From NCBI RefSeq assembly GCF_019444005.1, contig NZ_CP049304.1, positions 1,178,001 to 1,242,000 on the forward strand: a stretch of DNA of 64,000 nucleotides, given 5' to 3'. The stretch's first letter is position 1. Each line of letters opens with the position of its first letter. A program made the position numbers and the translations under genes. The notes below the pieces were generated by a model. The model searched no databases and was not told the origin of the DNA. It worked only from the letters and a program-made list of their open reading frames with translations. This DNA is from Liquorilactobacillus nagelii DSM 13675 (GTDB lineage Bacteria > Bacillota > Bacilli > Lactobacillales > Lactobacillaceae). This document shows positions 40,993 to 50,096 of this stretch, in pieces.

Positions 40993-41070
40993 TTACCCGT
41001 CTTTTACTTTTAAAATATCCGTTACTATTGCCAAAACTTTTCTTGAAACCTGCCATCGAAATGTTGCCAT
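40993..41070 (-). CDS. 25-codon small open frame in the trp leader
   Basis: An ATG at 41070 stands 7 nt after GGGAGG, directly downstream of the T-box terminator. It opens a 25-codon frame (begins ATFRWQVSRK, one Trp) ending at a TAA about 20 nt before the fused gene. It could be a genuine short peptide, or the scar of a second deletion that removed upstream trp genes. I cannot align it to any Trp enzyme. Confidence 0.45.
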   Translation of the reverse strand: MATFRWQVSRKVLAIVTDILKVKDG

Positions 41071-41087
41071 TTTTTATCCTCCCTACA

Positions 41088-41390
41088 AAAAAAATCCGCC
41101 CATAACAGAAACTGTTAAGGACGGATTCTTCCGCGGTACCACCTTATTTTGGAATTCAAAGAAGCTTAAATAAGCTATTTTCAAATACCACACTTTCCAG
41201 GATGCCAACACACCCCTGATAACTGACGCGTATCTTGCGTTGCGGTGTACTAACTCATTTGCTTTGGCCGCACCCTCCGTGGTCCATTTAATAATCTGTT
41301 TTCAACCAGGCTCGCAGCATCCCCGGCTCTCTTGATGAGCATAATTATCTTGATCTCCACTTCAACGGTTTGTATGGACGAATATTAAGT
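41088..41390 (-). promoter_or_regulatory. T-box riboswitch leader of the trp remnant operon
   Basis: The minus strand carries the T-box core AAGGTGGTACCGCGG (41131-41145), followed by a terminator pairing ATCCGTCC with GGGCGGAT and a run of eight T (about 41088-41127). Upstream is a Stem I with GAGAG and the base pairing CCGT...ACGG. The specifier region reads ATTAAATGGACCACGG, so either UGG (Trp) or, one base earlier, AUG (Met) could be the specifier; context favours Trp. The leader fills most of the 461-base gap before the metY gene. Confidence 0.88.
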
Positions 41391-41397
41391 TAAAAAT

Positions 41398-41426
41398 AGA
41401 TTAAACTACGATTAAAAGATTGTCAA
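41398..41426 (-). promoter_or_regulatory. Promoter of the trp T-box leader
   Basis: TTGACA (41421-41426), 17-nt spacer and TAATCT (41398-41403) on the minus strand. The -35 lies only 6 nt after the metY stop, and no terminator separates them, so metY transcripts may also run into this leader. Confidence 0.65.
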
Positions 41427-41432
41427 GCTTTT

Positions 41433-42731
41433 TTAAGCAAAAGCCGCTGCTAATGCTTGATCCAAATCCGCAATTAGATCGGAAACATCTTCTAAACCAA
41501 TCGAGAGTCGAATCAATTGCGGATTTAAGCCTGTGCGTTGACGAATTTTTGCTGGAACTTCACGATGAGTTGTTCGCGCTGGATTAACAATCAATGATTT
41601 AGCATCACCAATATTAGGCAAGTAGCTGAAAATTTGTGTTTGCTTAATTAGTTTGGCAATGTTTTCCTCATTGCCTTTCAACTCAAATGATAGAATTGAG
41701 CCAACACCATTGGGCAAGTATTTTTTGACCAGTTTATTTTCAGGATTTAAACCACTATAAAAGACTCGTTTAACATATGGACTATCCACCAAAAAATGAG
41801 CAATCTTTTCTGCACTCGCAACTTGTTTATCAAGTCGTTCAGCAATTGTTTCTAAACCCAGTAAAACAAAATAGGCATCAATTGGCCCAAGAACTGAACC
41901 TAGCAAACGAACATATTTCATCCGAATTCGTTTAATAAAAGCTTTTTGACCGAACTTGCTGCTAAAACTGGCAGTCTGCTTTTTCTCCTCATCGCCCAAG
42001 ATAAATTCTTCAGTAGTAAACTGTGGAAACTTGCCATTTTCCCAATTAAATTTGCCGTGATCAACGACTAAACCGGAGAGGGTATTTCCATGCCCATTAA
42101 TTCCTTTCGTCGAAGAATAGATGACAATGTCTGCTCCATGTTCAAACGGTCTTAGTAAATAAGGTGTTGGAAAAGTATTATCAACAATCAGCGGGATGCC
42201 CGCCTTGTGAGCAATTTGTGCTAAAGCTGCCAGATCAGCAATTTCAGTACTAGGATTTGCCACACTTTCAACATAAATGGCTTTTGTATCTGGTTTAATT
42301 AATTGTTCGACTTGCTTTAAATCATTGATATCATCAACTAAATCAAAATTAATACCATAGGTCGGAAAAAAATTACGGAATTCATCCAACGTTGAACCAT
42401 AAATGTTGATTGGTGCAATAATCCGGCCACCACCATCTGCTACGTTCAAAATTGTAAATGAAATTGCTGACATTCCGGAAGCAACAGCTACTGCTCCCAC
42501 ACCGCCTTCAAGCTCGGCAATCCTTTCTTCCAATACCTGAATTGTCGGGTTTCCATCACGAGAATAATCAAAACGTCCTGGTAGTTGTCCAGTTACGATT
42601 TGATTCGCTACATCTGTATTAGTCAGCCCAAAAGCCGCCGTTTGATATATCGGTACAGAAGAAGCATACTGATGCTCTTCAGGGCGATATCCCGCATGAA
42701 TTCTTTTCGTATTAAATTTACAATCAACCAA
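41433..42731 (-). CDS. O-acetylhomoserine sulfhydrylase-type enzyme (MetY)
   Basis: A PLP enzyme of the Cys/Met metabolism family that makes homocysteine (or cysteine) from O-acetyl-homoserine/serine and sulfide. The PLP lysine is in VIYSSTKGINGHGN, with the cofactor loops FDYSRDGNPT and ASGMSAISF. The roughly 430-residue length and the insertion around KFNWENGKFPQF fit MetY rather than the shorter MetB/MetC. AGGAG at 10 nt selects the TTG at 42731; the longer frame to 42785 overlaps the gene upstream. Confidence 0.88.
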   Translation of the reverse strand: MVDCKFNTKRIHAGYRPEEHQYASSVPIYQTAAFGLTNTDVANQIVTGQLPGRFDYSRDGNPTIQVLEERIAELEGGVGAVAVASGMSAISFTILNVADGGGRIIAPINIYGSTLDEFRNFFPTYGINFDLVDDINDLKQVEQLIKPDTKAIYVESVANPSTEIADLAALAQIAHKAGIPLIVDNTFPTPYLLRPFEHGADIVIYSSTKGINGHGNTLSGLVVDHGKFNWENGKFPQFTTEEFILGDEEKKQTASFSSKFGQKAFIKRIRMKYVRLLGSVLGPIDAYFVLLGLETIAERLDKQVASAEKIAHFLVDSPYVKRVFYSGLNPENKLVKKYLPNGVGSILSFELKGNEENIAKLIKQTQIFSYLPNIGDAKSLIVNPARTTHREVPAKIRQRTGLNPQLIRLSIGLEDVSDLIADLDQALAAAFA

Positions 42732-42750
42732 TTTTTCCACACTCCTATTT

Positions 42751-43920
42751 TTATTTAATTGATGTTTGCGGCTGCTGACTAACAACCATTAATGCTTGTT
42801 GCAAGTCAGCCTTCAAGTCTGTTACATCTTCAATTCCAACAGCTAGCCTGATTAGCTGTGGTGAAATACCAGCTGCCAATCGCTCTTCTGGCGGTAACTC
42901 GGCATGGCTCATTTCATATGGCAATTCAGCTAAACTCTCAACTGCACCTAAGCTAACAGCTAATTTGAAAAGCTTTAAGTGATCAACAAATTGACAAGCA
43001 TCAACTCCTGGAACGAGTTCAAAAGAAAAGACGCCCCCGCAGCCACGACATTCGTCCTGAGCAATATCATAATCGGCTGACCCCGGTAACCCAGGATAAT
43101 GAATTCCAGCTACTTGCGGACAATGCTGCAAAAATTTAATTAATTGAGCAACATTGTCCTGCTGACGCTCGAGTCTCAAGGCTAGTGTCTGAATCCCACG
43201 TCGAACTAAATTAGCATCTTGTGGCGATAAAACACCACCCAAAGCATTTTGGATAAAATAAATTTTTTCCGCCAATTCTGCATTTTTTGCCACTACCAAG
43301 CCAGCAATCACATCCGAATGTCCACTTAGATATTTAGTTGCTGAATGGACTACCAAATCAGCACCTAAAGTCAACGGTTGCTGTAAGTAAGGTGTCAAAA
43401 AAGTATTATCAACAATTGTTAAAAACCGATACTTGTGCGCTAATTCAGAAATTTTTTTAACACTGGTTACTTGTAATAGAGGATTAGTAAATGGCTCAAA
43501 ATAAATTGCCTTTGTATTTGGCTGAATTGCTGCCGCTACCGCATTTAGATCTCGTGAATCAACTGCGGTAAAGGTGATTTCCCGCTCTTTAAAATATTGA
43601 TTCAATAATCGATAAGTTCCACCGTAAATTTGATTACCAACAATCAGATGATCCCCTGGTTTAAAAATAGCTAGCACTGCATGAATTGCTGCCATTCCAG
43701 AAGCAAATGCAAAGCCCCGAACTCCATGTTCTAACTGTGCAATTTGTTTTTCTAAAAATTCTCGGGTTGGATTACCAGATCGAGCATAATCCCAATGGGC
43801 CGGTTGTTCGATTGAACGATATTGATAAGTTGATGAATTATAGACTGGGGGATTAACCGCACCTGTTTGATTATCACCAATTGTTTCTCCATGAACTAGT
43901 TGTGTATTAAAAGCTGTCAT
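42751..43920 (-). CDS. Cystathionine gamma-synthase/beta-lyase family enzyme (MetB/MetC-like)
   Basis: A PLP enzyme of transsulfuration. The PLP lysine is in HSATKYLSGHSDV, with WDYARSGNPTRE and FASGMAAIHAV for cofactor and subunit contacts. Its roughly 389 residues suit both MetB (synthase) and MetC (lyase), which cannot be told apart by eye. The ATG at 43920 follows GGGGGAATTGAA. It is the first gene after a Met-type T-box leader, with metY 19 nt downstream, so it serves methionine synthesis or cysteine/methionine exchange. Confidence 0.88.
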   Translation of the reverse strand: MTAFNTQLVHGETIGDNQTGAVNPPVYNSSTYQYRSIEQPAHWDYARSGNPTREFLEKQIAQLEHGVRGFAFASGMAAIHAVLAIFKPGDHLIVGNQIYGGTYRLLNQYFKEREITFTAVDSRDLNAVAAAIQPNTKAIYFEPFTNPLLQVTSVKKISELAHKYRFLTIVDNTFLTPYLQQPLTLGADLVVHSATKYLSGHSDVIAGLVVAKNAELAEKIYFIQNALGGVLSPQDANLVRRGIQTLALRLERQQDNVAQLIKFLQHCPQVAGIHYPGLPGSADYDIAQDECRGCGGVFSFELVPGVDACQFVDHLKLFKLAVSLGAVESLAELPYEMSHAELPPEERLAAGISPQLIRLAVGIEDVTDLKADLQQALMVVSQQPQTSIK

Positions 43921-43939
43921 TTTCAATTCCCCCTAAATA

Positions 43940-44235
43940 AAAAAGCAGCCTCTCATCCTCGCTTTCCAGCTAAGGACGAAAAACTGCATTTCGCGTTACC
44001 ACCTTATTATTTAAATAGTTCTCACAAACTATTCCTCTAAAGGTACATTCAAAACTAGAAGATACCTCGACTCTTTAACGGGAGTACCCGCAATTGTCTA
44101 ACCATCATAAGTCAGCTCAACAATTGAACTACTCAACAAGACCATCTTCACCAGTTAATTGCTATCGTTTTTCATCAACCAACGACTCGCTTAGAACAAT
44201 TTCCCAGTTACTCTTCTTGCTGTTTTTTAATTATT
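43940..44235 (-). promoter_or_regulatory. T-box riboswitch, methionine type
   Basis: Minus strand: Stem I base CAAG...CTTG with AGTA, the specifier loop reading GAAGATGGT so that AUG (Met) is the specifier, and core AAGGTGGTAACGCGA (43992-44006). The terminator hairpin is GCAGCCTCTCATCCTCGC with its complement, and a T run at 43940-43946. It fills the 376-base gap before ppk2 together with its promoter. Confidence 0.9.
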
Positions 44236-44244
44236 TACTAATAG

Positions 44245-44273
44245 ATTATGAAATAATCTTTATTAAAAGTCAA
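44245..44273 (-). promoter_or_regulatory. Promoter of the metB/C T-box leader
   Basis: TTGACT (44268-44273), 17-nt spacer, CATAAT (44245-44250) on the minus strand, immediately upstream of Stem I and 23 nt after the ppk2 stop. Confidence 0.72.
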
Positions 44274-44296
44274 CCATTTTTTAATTTAATTTGCCA

Positions 44297-45175
44297 CTAT
44301 TCTTCTTTTTTTAAAAAGTTCAAGGCTTGTTTTAATTCTGCTCGCTTTCCTTCAGGCATTGCTGGGTAATGCAGTGGTAACTCTTTCATTCGATCAACAA
44401 TAATATCTGAGACACACATTCTAGAATACCACTTATCATCTGATGGAATTAGATACCACGGATTCTTTTTAGTCGCTGTTTTGCTAATTGCTATTTGATA
44501 CGCTTGCTGATAATCATCCCAATACTGCCGTTCTTTGATATCAGCCTCTGAAAATTTCCAATTATGACTAGGAAGCTCAATTCGCCGCAAAAAACGCAAC
44601 CGCTGCTCTTCTTTTGACATATGCAAGAAAAATTTCAAAATTAAAATTCCATTACGTGCTAAATAATTTTCAAAATAGGTAATATCCTCAAATCGTTTAT
44701 CAAAAAATTGACCATCCACTTGATCTAATTGTGTTATTCCAGCTAAATGCGAATTCAAAATCAACTCAGGATGAACGCGACTGACCAAGACATCCTCGTA
44801 GTAAGAACGATTAAAAATCCCAATATTGCCCTTAGCGGGAACATGCTGATGAATTCGCCAGAGATAGTCGTGATCCAATTCAAGTGAACTTGGTTGCTTA
44901 AAACTCGTTACTTCACAACCTTGAGGATTGATTCCACTCATAACATGTCGGATCATGCTATCCTTGCCCGCTGCATCTAGAGCTTGAAAAACTAATAAAA
45001 CACCATAACGATTTTGCGCATAAAGTTTACCTTGTAATTCAGCTAATTTTTTTATATTTTCAACTAATTGCTGTTTAATTACCTCTTTAGCAGGAGTATC
45101 CTCTACAGCCGTCAAGTTCTGATTGAGATCTAAAGCTTTCTTACCATCGTAAAAAAATTTCTTTGCAAAAGTCAT
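44297..45175 (-). CDS. Polyphosphate kinase 2 family protein
   Basis: A PPK2 enzyme that moves phosphate between polyphosphate and nucleotides. Walker A is ALDAAGKDSMI (about 64-74), the Walker B/lid region is IFNRSYYEDVLVSRVHPE, and the C-terminal motif is YLIPSDDKWYSR. It has 292 residues in one domain, with Asn in the lid. The class (GDP, ADP or AMP specific) is not resolved. The ATG at 45175 has AGGAGG at 7 nt. Confidence 0.9.
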   Translation of the reverse strand: MTFAKKFFYDGKKALDLNQNLTAVEDTPAKEVIKQQLVENIKKLAELQGKLYAQNRYGVLLVFQALDAAGKDSMIRHVMSGINPQGCEVTSFKQPSSLELDHDYLWRIHQHVPAKGNIGIFNRSYYEDVLVSRVHPELILNSHLAGITQLDQVDGQFFDKRFEDITYFENYLARNGILILKFFLHMSKEEQRLRFLRRIELPSHNWKFSEADIKERQYWDDYQQAYQIAISKTATKKNPWYLIPSDDKWYSRMCVSDIIVDRMKELPLHYPAMPEGKRAELKQALNFLKKEE

Positions 45176-45282
45176 TTTTATTCCTCCTAGTGTTTTCATA
45201 AGCAATAAAAGCAGAATTCTTGTTTTAATTTTGTATGATAGTTATATTAATGATACCACTTAGATAATCGGAGGATAATAAT

Positions 45283-45708
45283 TTGACTGAGAAACCTGAG
45301 CTAAAACAAAAAATTGGTTCTCTAGCTTATGAAGTTACTCAACATGCTGCAACTGAAAAACCTTTTACTGGTAAATATGATCAATTTGACCAACCAGGTA
45401 TTTACGTTGATATTATTAGTGGTGAACCACTATTTTCATCTTTAGATAAATACGACGCCGGTTGCGGCTGGCCAGCTTTTACTCAACCAATAACTAAATT
45501 ACAAGAAAACCGCGACTATTCTTTGGGAATGCAGCGCATTGAAGTCCGCAGTCAACAAGCAAATTCACACTTGGGTCATGTTTTCAATGATGGACCCGTT
45601 GACCAAGGCGGATTGCGGTATTGTATCAACTCAGCTGCTTTAAAATTTATTCCACTGGATCAATTAAAGACCTCTGGATATGGTGCTTACGTCAAACTAT
45701 TCAAATAA
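45283..45708 (+). CDS. msrB: Peptide-methionine (R)-S-oxide reductase MsrB
   Basis: Repairs R-methionine sulfoxide in proteins. The catalytic Cys114 is in [12 protein letters not shown] and the substrate-binding core [10 protein letters not shown] is present; Cys61 in AGCGWPAF may be the resolving residue. The two CxxC zinc pairs of some MsrB proteins are absent. The start is TTG after CGGAGGATAATAA. It is 141 residues and monocistronic. Confidence 0.95.
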   Translation: MTEKPELKQKIGSLAYEVTQHAATEKPFTGKYDQFDQPGIYVDIISGEPLFSSLDKYDAGCGWPAFTQPITKLQENRDYSLGMQRIEVRSQQANSHLGHVFNDGPVDQGGLRYCINSAALKFIPLDQLKTSGYGAYVKLFK

Positions 45709-45710
45709 AG

Positions 45711-45759
45711 AATCTCGCAAATGGCCTAAAAAGCAGTGTGGCCTTGCGAGATTTTTTAT
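45711..45759. terminator. Bidirectional terminator
   Basis: AATCTCGCAA...GGCC pairs with GGCCTTGCGAGATT over more than 12 bp, with T-rich ends. It lies between convergent msrB and the metallopeptidase gene, overlapping the latter's stop. Confidence 0.88.
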
Positions 45760-46913
45760 TTATTTTCAGTTTTAAAATAGTTTTGAACTATTTCTTGATA
45801 AATATTTGTCATTGCCAAAAAACTGCTGATTGTTGTATATTCATCAATTTGATGAGCATTTTTCCAAGCAGCTGGTCCGAGAACAATTGTCTTAATTTGT
45901 GGGTTACGTTCAACAAAGACACTTGCATCGGTTGCACCATTAATTGTTGTTAATTTGATTGGCTGACAGGGAAAATGACTGGCTGAAATAGCAGCCGACT
46001 GTTGAACAAAGTCAGTTTGCGGATCAGTTTTAACTGGATAAAAATTATGCAGTAAAGAAAATTCTAATTTAAATTTAGTTTGCTGATTAATAATTGCCAG
46101 CTGGTCTTTAATAACCGCGATTACTTTTTCATTAGAAAATGCTGGCGTGGGACGAATATTTCCGAAAAGTTCAGCTTGGTCAGGGATAATGTTAATTTGT
46201 GAACCACCCTTAACGATTGTAATACTGTGTTTAACCTTTCCTAAATCAGAATCACCGGGATCATCAGCAAACAATTTTGGCTCAGCATTAATATAAGCAA
46301 CCAACCCGCTAATTGCATTAATTCCAGCTTCTGGTGCTGAACTGTGAACAGCTTTCCCGTAACTTTTAATTTGATAATTAATTGTTCCTGCATGGGCATA
46401 GACTATTTGCCCATCTGTTGGTTCACCGACAATCATTGCTTGAACATCATCTATTAATCCTTGTTTTGCCAATCGATAAGCACCTGGTGTTCCAAACTCT
46501 TCACCCGCAGTTGCAACCAACCTTAAAACTCCGGGAATTGTCTTTTTTTGTTCAGCTAGTTCAGCTAACACAATCGCTTCGGCAGCAAGTCCACTTTTCA
46601 TATCAGCACTGCCCCGGCCATACAACCGGTCTCCAGTAATTTTCGCTTGAAACGGATTCGAATGCCATTGACTTTTGTCTGCCACGGCTACGGTATCTTG
46701 ATGACCTGTTAAACAAAAAACTTGCTGAGTTTTATGCTCACCAAATTCGGCTACCAGATTGGCACGGTTGTCACCAAAACAGTCTACTTTGGCTAAGATA
46801 CCATATTTAGCCAAAAAAGTTGCTAAATATTTTGCCACAGCCACCTCATTGCCATTAACTGAATTAATGGCAATTAAGTCAGTTAACACTTTAATTTTTT
46901 CCTGCTTATCCAA
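45756..46913 (-). CDS. M20 metallo-deacylase/desuccinylase (DapE/ArgE family)
   Basis: A two-zinc M20 hydrolase of 385 residues. Metal and catalytic positions are visible in LTGHQDTVAV, GRGSADMKSGLAA, ATAGEEFGTPGA (Glu-Glu pair), IVGEPTDG and the late KNAHQIDEY. The dimerisation domain (about 175-290) is present. Substrates in this group include succinyl-diaminopimelate, acetyl-ornithine and acyl-amino acids. Lying just behind metQNI, it might process N-acyl amino acids taken up; that is speculative. The start is TTG after GGAAGATGATAA. Confidence 0.85.
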   Translation of the reverse strand: MDKQEKIKVLTDLIAINSVNGNEVAVAKYLATFLAKYGILAKVDCFGDNRANLVAEFGEHKTQQVFCLTGHQDTVAVADKSQWHSNPFQAKITGDRLYGRGSADMKSGLAAEAIVLAELAEQKKTIPGVLRLVATAGEEFGTPGAYRLAKQGLIDDVQAMIVGEPTDGQIVYAHAGTINYQIKSYGKAVHSSAPEAGINAISGLVAYINAEPKLFADDPGDSDLGKVKHSITIVKGGSQINIIPDQAELFGNIRPTPAFSNEKVIAVIKDQLAIINQQTKFKLEFSLLHNFYPVKTDPQTDFVQQSAAISASHFPCQPIKLTTINGATDASVFVERNPQIKTIVLGPAAWKNAHQIDEYTTISSFLAMTNIYQEIVQNYFKTENK

Positions 46914-46944
46914 ATTATCATCTTCCTTAAACCGCTAACTGTCG

Positions 46945-47646
46945 TTAAGAATTTTTATGATTGAAAATTTTGGCTAATACGTCACCAATTAATTGAACCA
47001 ACAAGACAAGAACTAATACCAAAAGCGTGGCTACAAAGGTCGTATCATTAGCAAAACGATTATAACCGTAGGCAATGGCCATATTTCCTAAGCCACCTGC
47101 TCCAATTGCTCCAGCCATCGCTGTCAAGCCAATCAAGCTGATTAAAGTTACGGTAGTTACACGTACTAGTTCAGCACGTGCTTCTCTCAAATAAACATCA
47201 AAAACCAAATCACTAAAGGTTGCTCCGACTGATTGCGCCGCTTCAATAATTCCTTGGTCAACACTCTTTAAAGCAACTTGAACTTGACGCGCATAAAATG
47301 GGAAAACACCTAATGATAGAGGAACCAAAGCCGCTGTTGTTCCAATTTGTGTTCCAACAATTAAATTAGTCACTGGAGCAATAAAGGCTAATAAAATAAT
47401 AAATGGAATTGCTCGAAATAGTGAAACTACTTTATCAAAAAAGCCAAACAGATTGCGATTAGGTGTAATCCCATCTTCATCTGTCAATACTAAGCCAATT
47501 CCAAAAATCAAGCCTAAAATCCCACCAAAAAGTGCCGACCAAAAAGTCATATATAACGTCTGACCAATAGCTGGTAGCCAGCCTCCATCGCCAGTCCAGC
47601 CCTGATAAACGACATTTGGAAAATATTTTGCAAAAAGTTCTGTCAT
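46945..47646 (-). CDS. metI: Methionine ABC transporter permease MetI
   Basis: A 233-residue membrane protein with about five helices and the EAA coupling loop [25 protein letters not shown]. Its end ([18 protein letters not shown]) is typical of MetI. Its ATG overlaps the metN stop by 4 nt. Confidence 0.95.
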   Translation of the reverse strand: MTELFAKYFPNVVYQGWTGDGGWLPAIGQTLYMTFWSALFGGILGLIFGIGLVLTDEDGITPNRNLFGFFDKVVSLFRAIPFIILLAFIAPVTNLIVGTQIGTTAALVPLSLGVFPFYARQVQVALKSVDQGIIEAAQSVGATFSDLVFDVYLREARAELVRVTTVTLISLIGLTAMAGAIGAGGLGNMAIAYGYNRFANDTTFVATLLVLVLVLLVQLIGDVLAKIFNHKNS

Positions 47647-48719
47647 TTTACAGTACCCCCTTCAGCTAGACTTTGCTCAGCAATCTGGGTAATAATTACT
47701 CCTTGATTTTGCAAATAATCAAGTGCTTTTTGTTGACCTGCAGTTGTTCCTTTGATAATTACAAATAAAGTTCCAACAGGTGTTCCACGCAAAACCTCGA
47801 TATTACTGTAAATAATGTTTGCTTCAACATCAAAATCTCGATATAACTTAACCAGTAAAGGTTCACTAACGGCGTTGCCAACGTAAGTCAATTGAACAAT
47901 GCGCTCGTCTGCTTTTAGCTTAGCTAATTTAAAATCACGTAAGGTGGCAATTGCTTTGGCCGATCCACCAATTAATTCTCTCGTCAATCGTTCTTTTGCA
48001 CCAGTGAAGATTTGTAGCAAGTCTCCTCGCTCAATAATTTCACCATTATCCATCACGGCAACTTTATTAGCAATGCGTTTAACAGCATCCATTTCATGCG
48101 TAATTAAAACAACAGTTAGGCCAAACTTTTTATTCAAGTCTTGCAATAAATCTAAAATTTGAGCAGTATTTTTGGGATCAAGTGCTGATGTTCCTTCATC
48201 TGAAATTAAAATTTCTGGATCATTAGCCAAAGCTCGAGCAATTGCTACACGTTGTTGTTGCCCACCTGATAACTGAGTAGGAAAGGCATTCTTGCGTTCA
48301 CCTAAACCCACTAAATCTAATAATCGCTGCGCTTTTTCAGTAATTTCTTTTTCTTTGAGTCCACTATGTTTAAGCGCAAAAGCAATATTTTGAATTATTG
48401 TTTGTTCATTGAGCAGATTAAAATGCTGAAAAATCATCCCGATTTTTCGTCGTTTTTCTCTTAATTTTTTAGCAGCAATAATTTGGTGCTGTTTGTCATA
48501 TAAAACATCGCCACTAACTTCAACTCGTCCTGAACTGGGCTGCTGCAATAAATTGATCACTCGTACTAAAGTGGATTTACCTGCACCTGAATAACCAACC
48601 ACCCCATAAATATCGCCTTGATTTACATGCAATGTCACATCTTTAACGGCTTTAATTTGTTTTTTCTTTTGCTCAAAAGTCACACTGATGTTATCAAGCT
48701 TAATGATTTCTTTTGTCAT
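47643..48719 (-). CDS. metN: Methionine ABC transporter ATPase MetN
   Basis: ATPase of the methionine importer. Walker A is GYSGAGKST, signature [15 protein letters not shown], Walker [16 protein letters not shown]-terminal NIL regulatory domain (about 265-355) is where methionine binding inhibits transport. The Pro of the usual DEPTS is Gly here (DEGTS), as often in MetN. The ATG at 48719 follows GAGGTGCGCT; the longer frame to 48743 is not preferred. Confidence 0.95.
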   Translation of the reverse strand: MTKEIIKLDNISVTFEQKKKQIKAVKDVTLHVNQGDIYGVVGYSGAGKSTLVRVINLLQQPSSGRVEVSGDVLYDKQHQIIAAKKLREKRRKIGMIFQHFNLLNEQTIIQNIAFALKHSGLKEKEITEKAQRLLDLVGLGERKNAFPTQLSGGQQQRVAIARALANDPEILISDEGTSALDPKNTAQILDLLQDLNKKFGLTVVLITHEMDAVKRIANKVAVMDNGEIIERGDLLQIFTGAKERLTRELIGGSAKAIATLRDFKLAKLKADERIVQLTYVGNAVSEPLLVKLYRDFDVEANIIYSNIEVLRGTPVGTLFVIIKGTTAGQQKALDYLQNQGVIITQIAEQSLAEGGTVK

Positions 48720-48750
48720 AGCGCACCTCGTATTTTTAGCCAATTACTGC

Positions 48751-49590
48751 TTATTTCAATTTAATATTCCAAGCTGGAATTTCAGCCGTACCATATTCCT
48801 TTTGAATTGCTTGCTTAGTTTTTGCAGTTTGATATGCTTTGACAACATCTTTATATTCTTGCTTATTCTTATCTTTCTTATTGGCTACAATAATGTTAAT
48901 CCATTGTTCTGAATCTTTATTAACTGGTTCAACATAAATTGCTGATTTATAATTAATTTTAGCTGCTTGGGCATAGTTGGTGTTAATCACTGCCGCAGTT
49001 ACATCGGACAATGAACGAGCAGTCTGACTAGCATCTAATTCCTTAATTTGCAAATGCTTAGGATTTTTAGCGATTGATTTAACAGTTGCTAAATCTGTAT
49101 CTTTTTTCAAAGTAATCAAACCAGCATTTTTCAATAAATAAAGAGCTCGGGATTCGTTAGTCGCATCATTAGGAACAGCAATTACTGAACCGTCAGCAAT
49201 GTCTTTTACATTCTTAACTTTATTCGAATAAAGGCGAATCGGAGTAATGAAAGTCCGGCCAATCGGAACTAATTTAGTCTTGTTGGCTTTGTTCCATGCC
49301 TTTAAGAAAGCATAATGTTGGAAGGAATTCAAATCAACATCTCCCTCAGCCAAGGCTTTATTTGGCTGTGAGTAATCCGTAAACTTCTTAAATTTTAATG
49401 TAATATTGTATTTATCTTTAGCGGTTGTTGCAACACTCTTCCAGATAGCATCCTCTTGTTTTTCACCTGACATAATCCCAACAGTTACGGTTTTATTTTG
49501 AGCTGATTTATGTCCGCCAAAACTGAAATAGCCTGCCACCAAAATTACTACAATTACAATTGCCCAAATAATCAAATTCTTTTTTTTCAT
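48751..49590 (-). CDS. metQ: Methionine-binding protein MetQ (NLPA family)
   Basis: Substrate receptor of the importer. A hydrophobic N-terminus (5-23) is followed by KTVTVGIMSGEKQEDAIWK, and by the NLPA signs FQHYAFLKAWNK and VIAVPNDATNESRALYLL. There is no lipobox Cys; the protein appears to be held by the uncleaved helix. It is 279 residues. The start follows AGGAGTGAGATAA, about 150 nt after the T-box terminator; that stretch shows no gene. Confidence 0.93.
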   Translation of the reverse strand: MKKKNLIIWAIVIVVILVAGYFSFGGHKSAQNKTVTVGIMSGEKQEDAIWKSVATTAKDKYNITLKFKKFTDYSQPNKALAEGDVDLNSFQHYAFLKAWNKANKTKLVPIGRTFITPIRLYSNKVKNVKDIADGSVIAVPNDATNESRALYLLKNAGLITLKKDTDLATVKSIAKNPKHLQIKELDASQTARSLSDVTAAVINTNYAQAAKINYKSAIYVEPVNKDSEQWINIIVANKKDKNKQEYKDVVKAYQTAKTKQAIQKEYGTAEIPAWNIKLK

Positions 49591-49743
49591 TTATCTCACT
49601 CCTAATTTTTAACTAATATTCAAAACCAATCCGCTTTAAAGTTCTAATTGCTGTTGATAATACCATTCAAATAACTACACATTCGTTTTTTTCTCATTGA
49701 AACCAACCCCCAAATTAAAATTCACTTTTGATTGGAAATACAA

Positions 49744-50021
49744 AAAAGCCCGTCCTTATGAAAAGGACGGGCTTACCCGTGGTACCACCTTAATTTGCAG
49801 CTACTGACTGCCTCGGTGAACTACTCAAAATAAAAATTATTAAGAATAATTCTGCGATCGTAACGTCCGCAACCACGTCAATAGCTAAAAGTTCACCATT
49901 GCCACTCCGAGTCCATCTTCCAAAATTGCTTTTCACTTTCTTGCACCAACCGAAAGCTCTCTAAGAAAATAAATTTTGTACTCTACTCTTCAACATGTTT
50001 TCTTCGATCAAAAGTTCTATG
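49744..50021 (-). promoter_or_regulatory. T-box riboswitch, methionine type, upstream of metQNI
   Basis: Minus strand: GAGT...ACTC stem base, AGTA, distal GAGAG and GGTTGGTG loops, specifier region GGAAGATGGACTC giving AUG (Met), core AAGGTGGTACCACGGG (49777-49792), and terminator AAGCCCGTCCTT / AAGGACGGGCTT followed by six T (49745-49774). It explains most of the 506-base gap upstream of metQ. Confidence 0.92.
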
Positions 50022-50027
50022 TGATTC

Positions 50028-50055
50028 ATTCTAATGTTTTTTTTATTTTTGTCAA
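50028..50055 (-). promoter_or_regulatory. Promoter of the metQNI T-box leader
   Basis: TTGACA (50050-50055), 16-nt spacer, TAGAAT (50028-50033) on the minus strand, directly upstream of Stem I. Confidence 0.7.
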
Positions 50056-50096
50056 GAGAAATCTTACTTTTCTTAATTCATTTGACTCGATATTAA

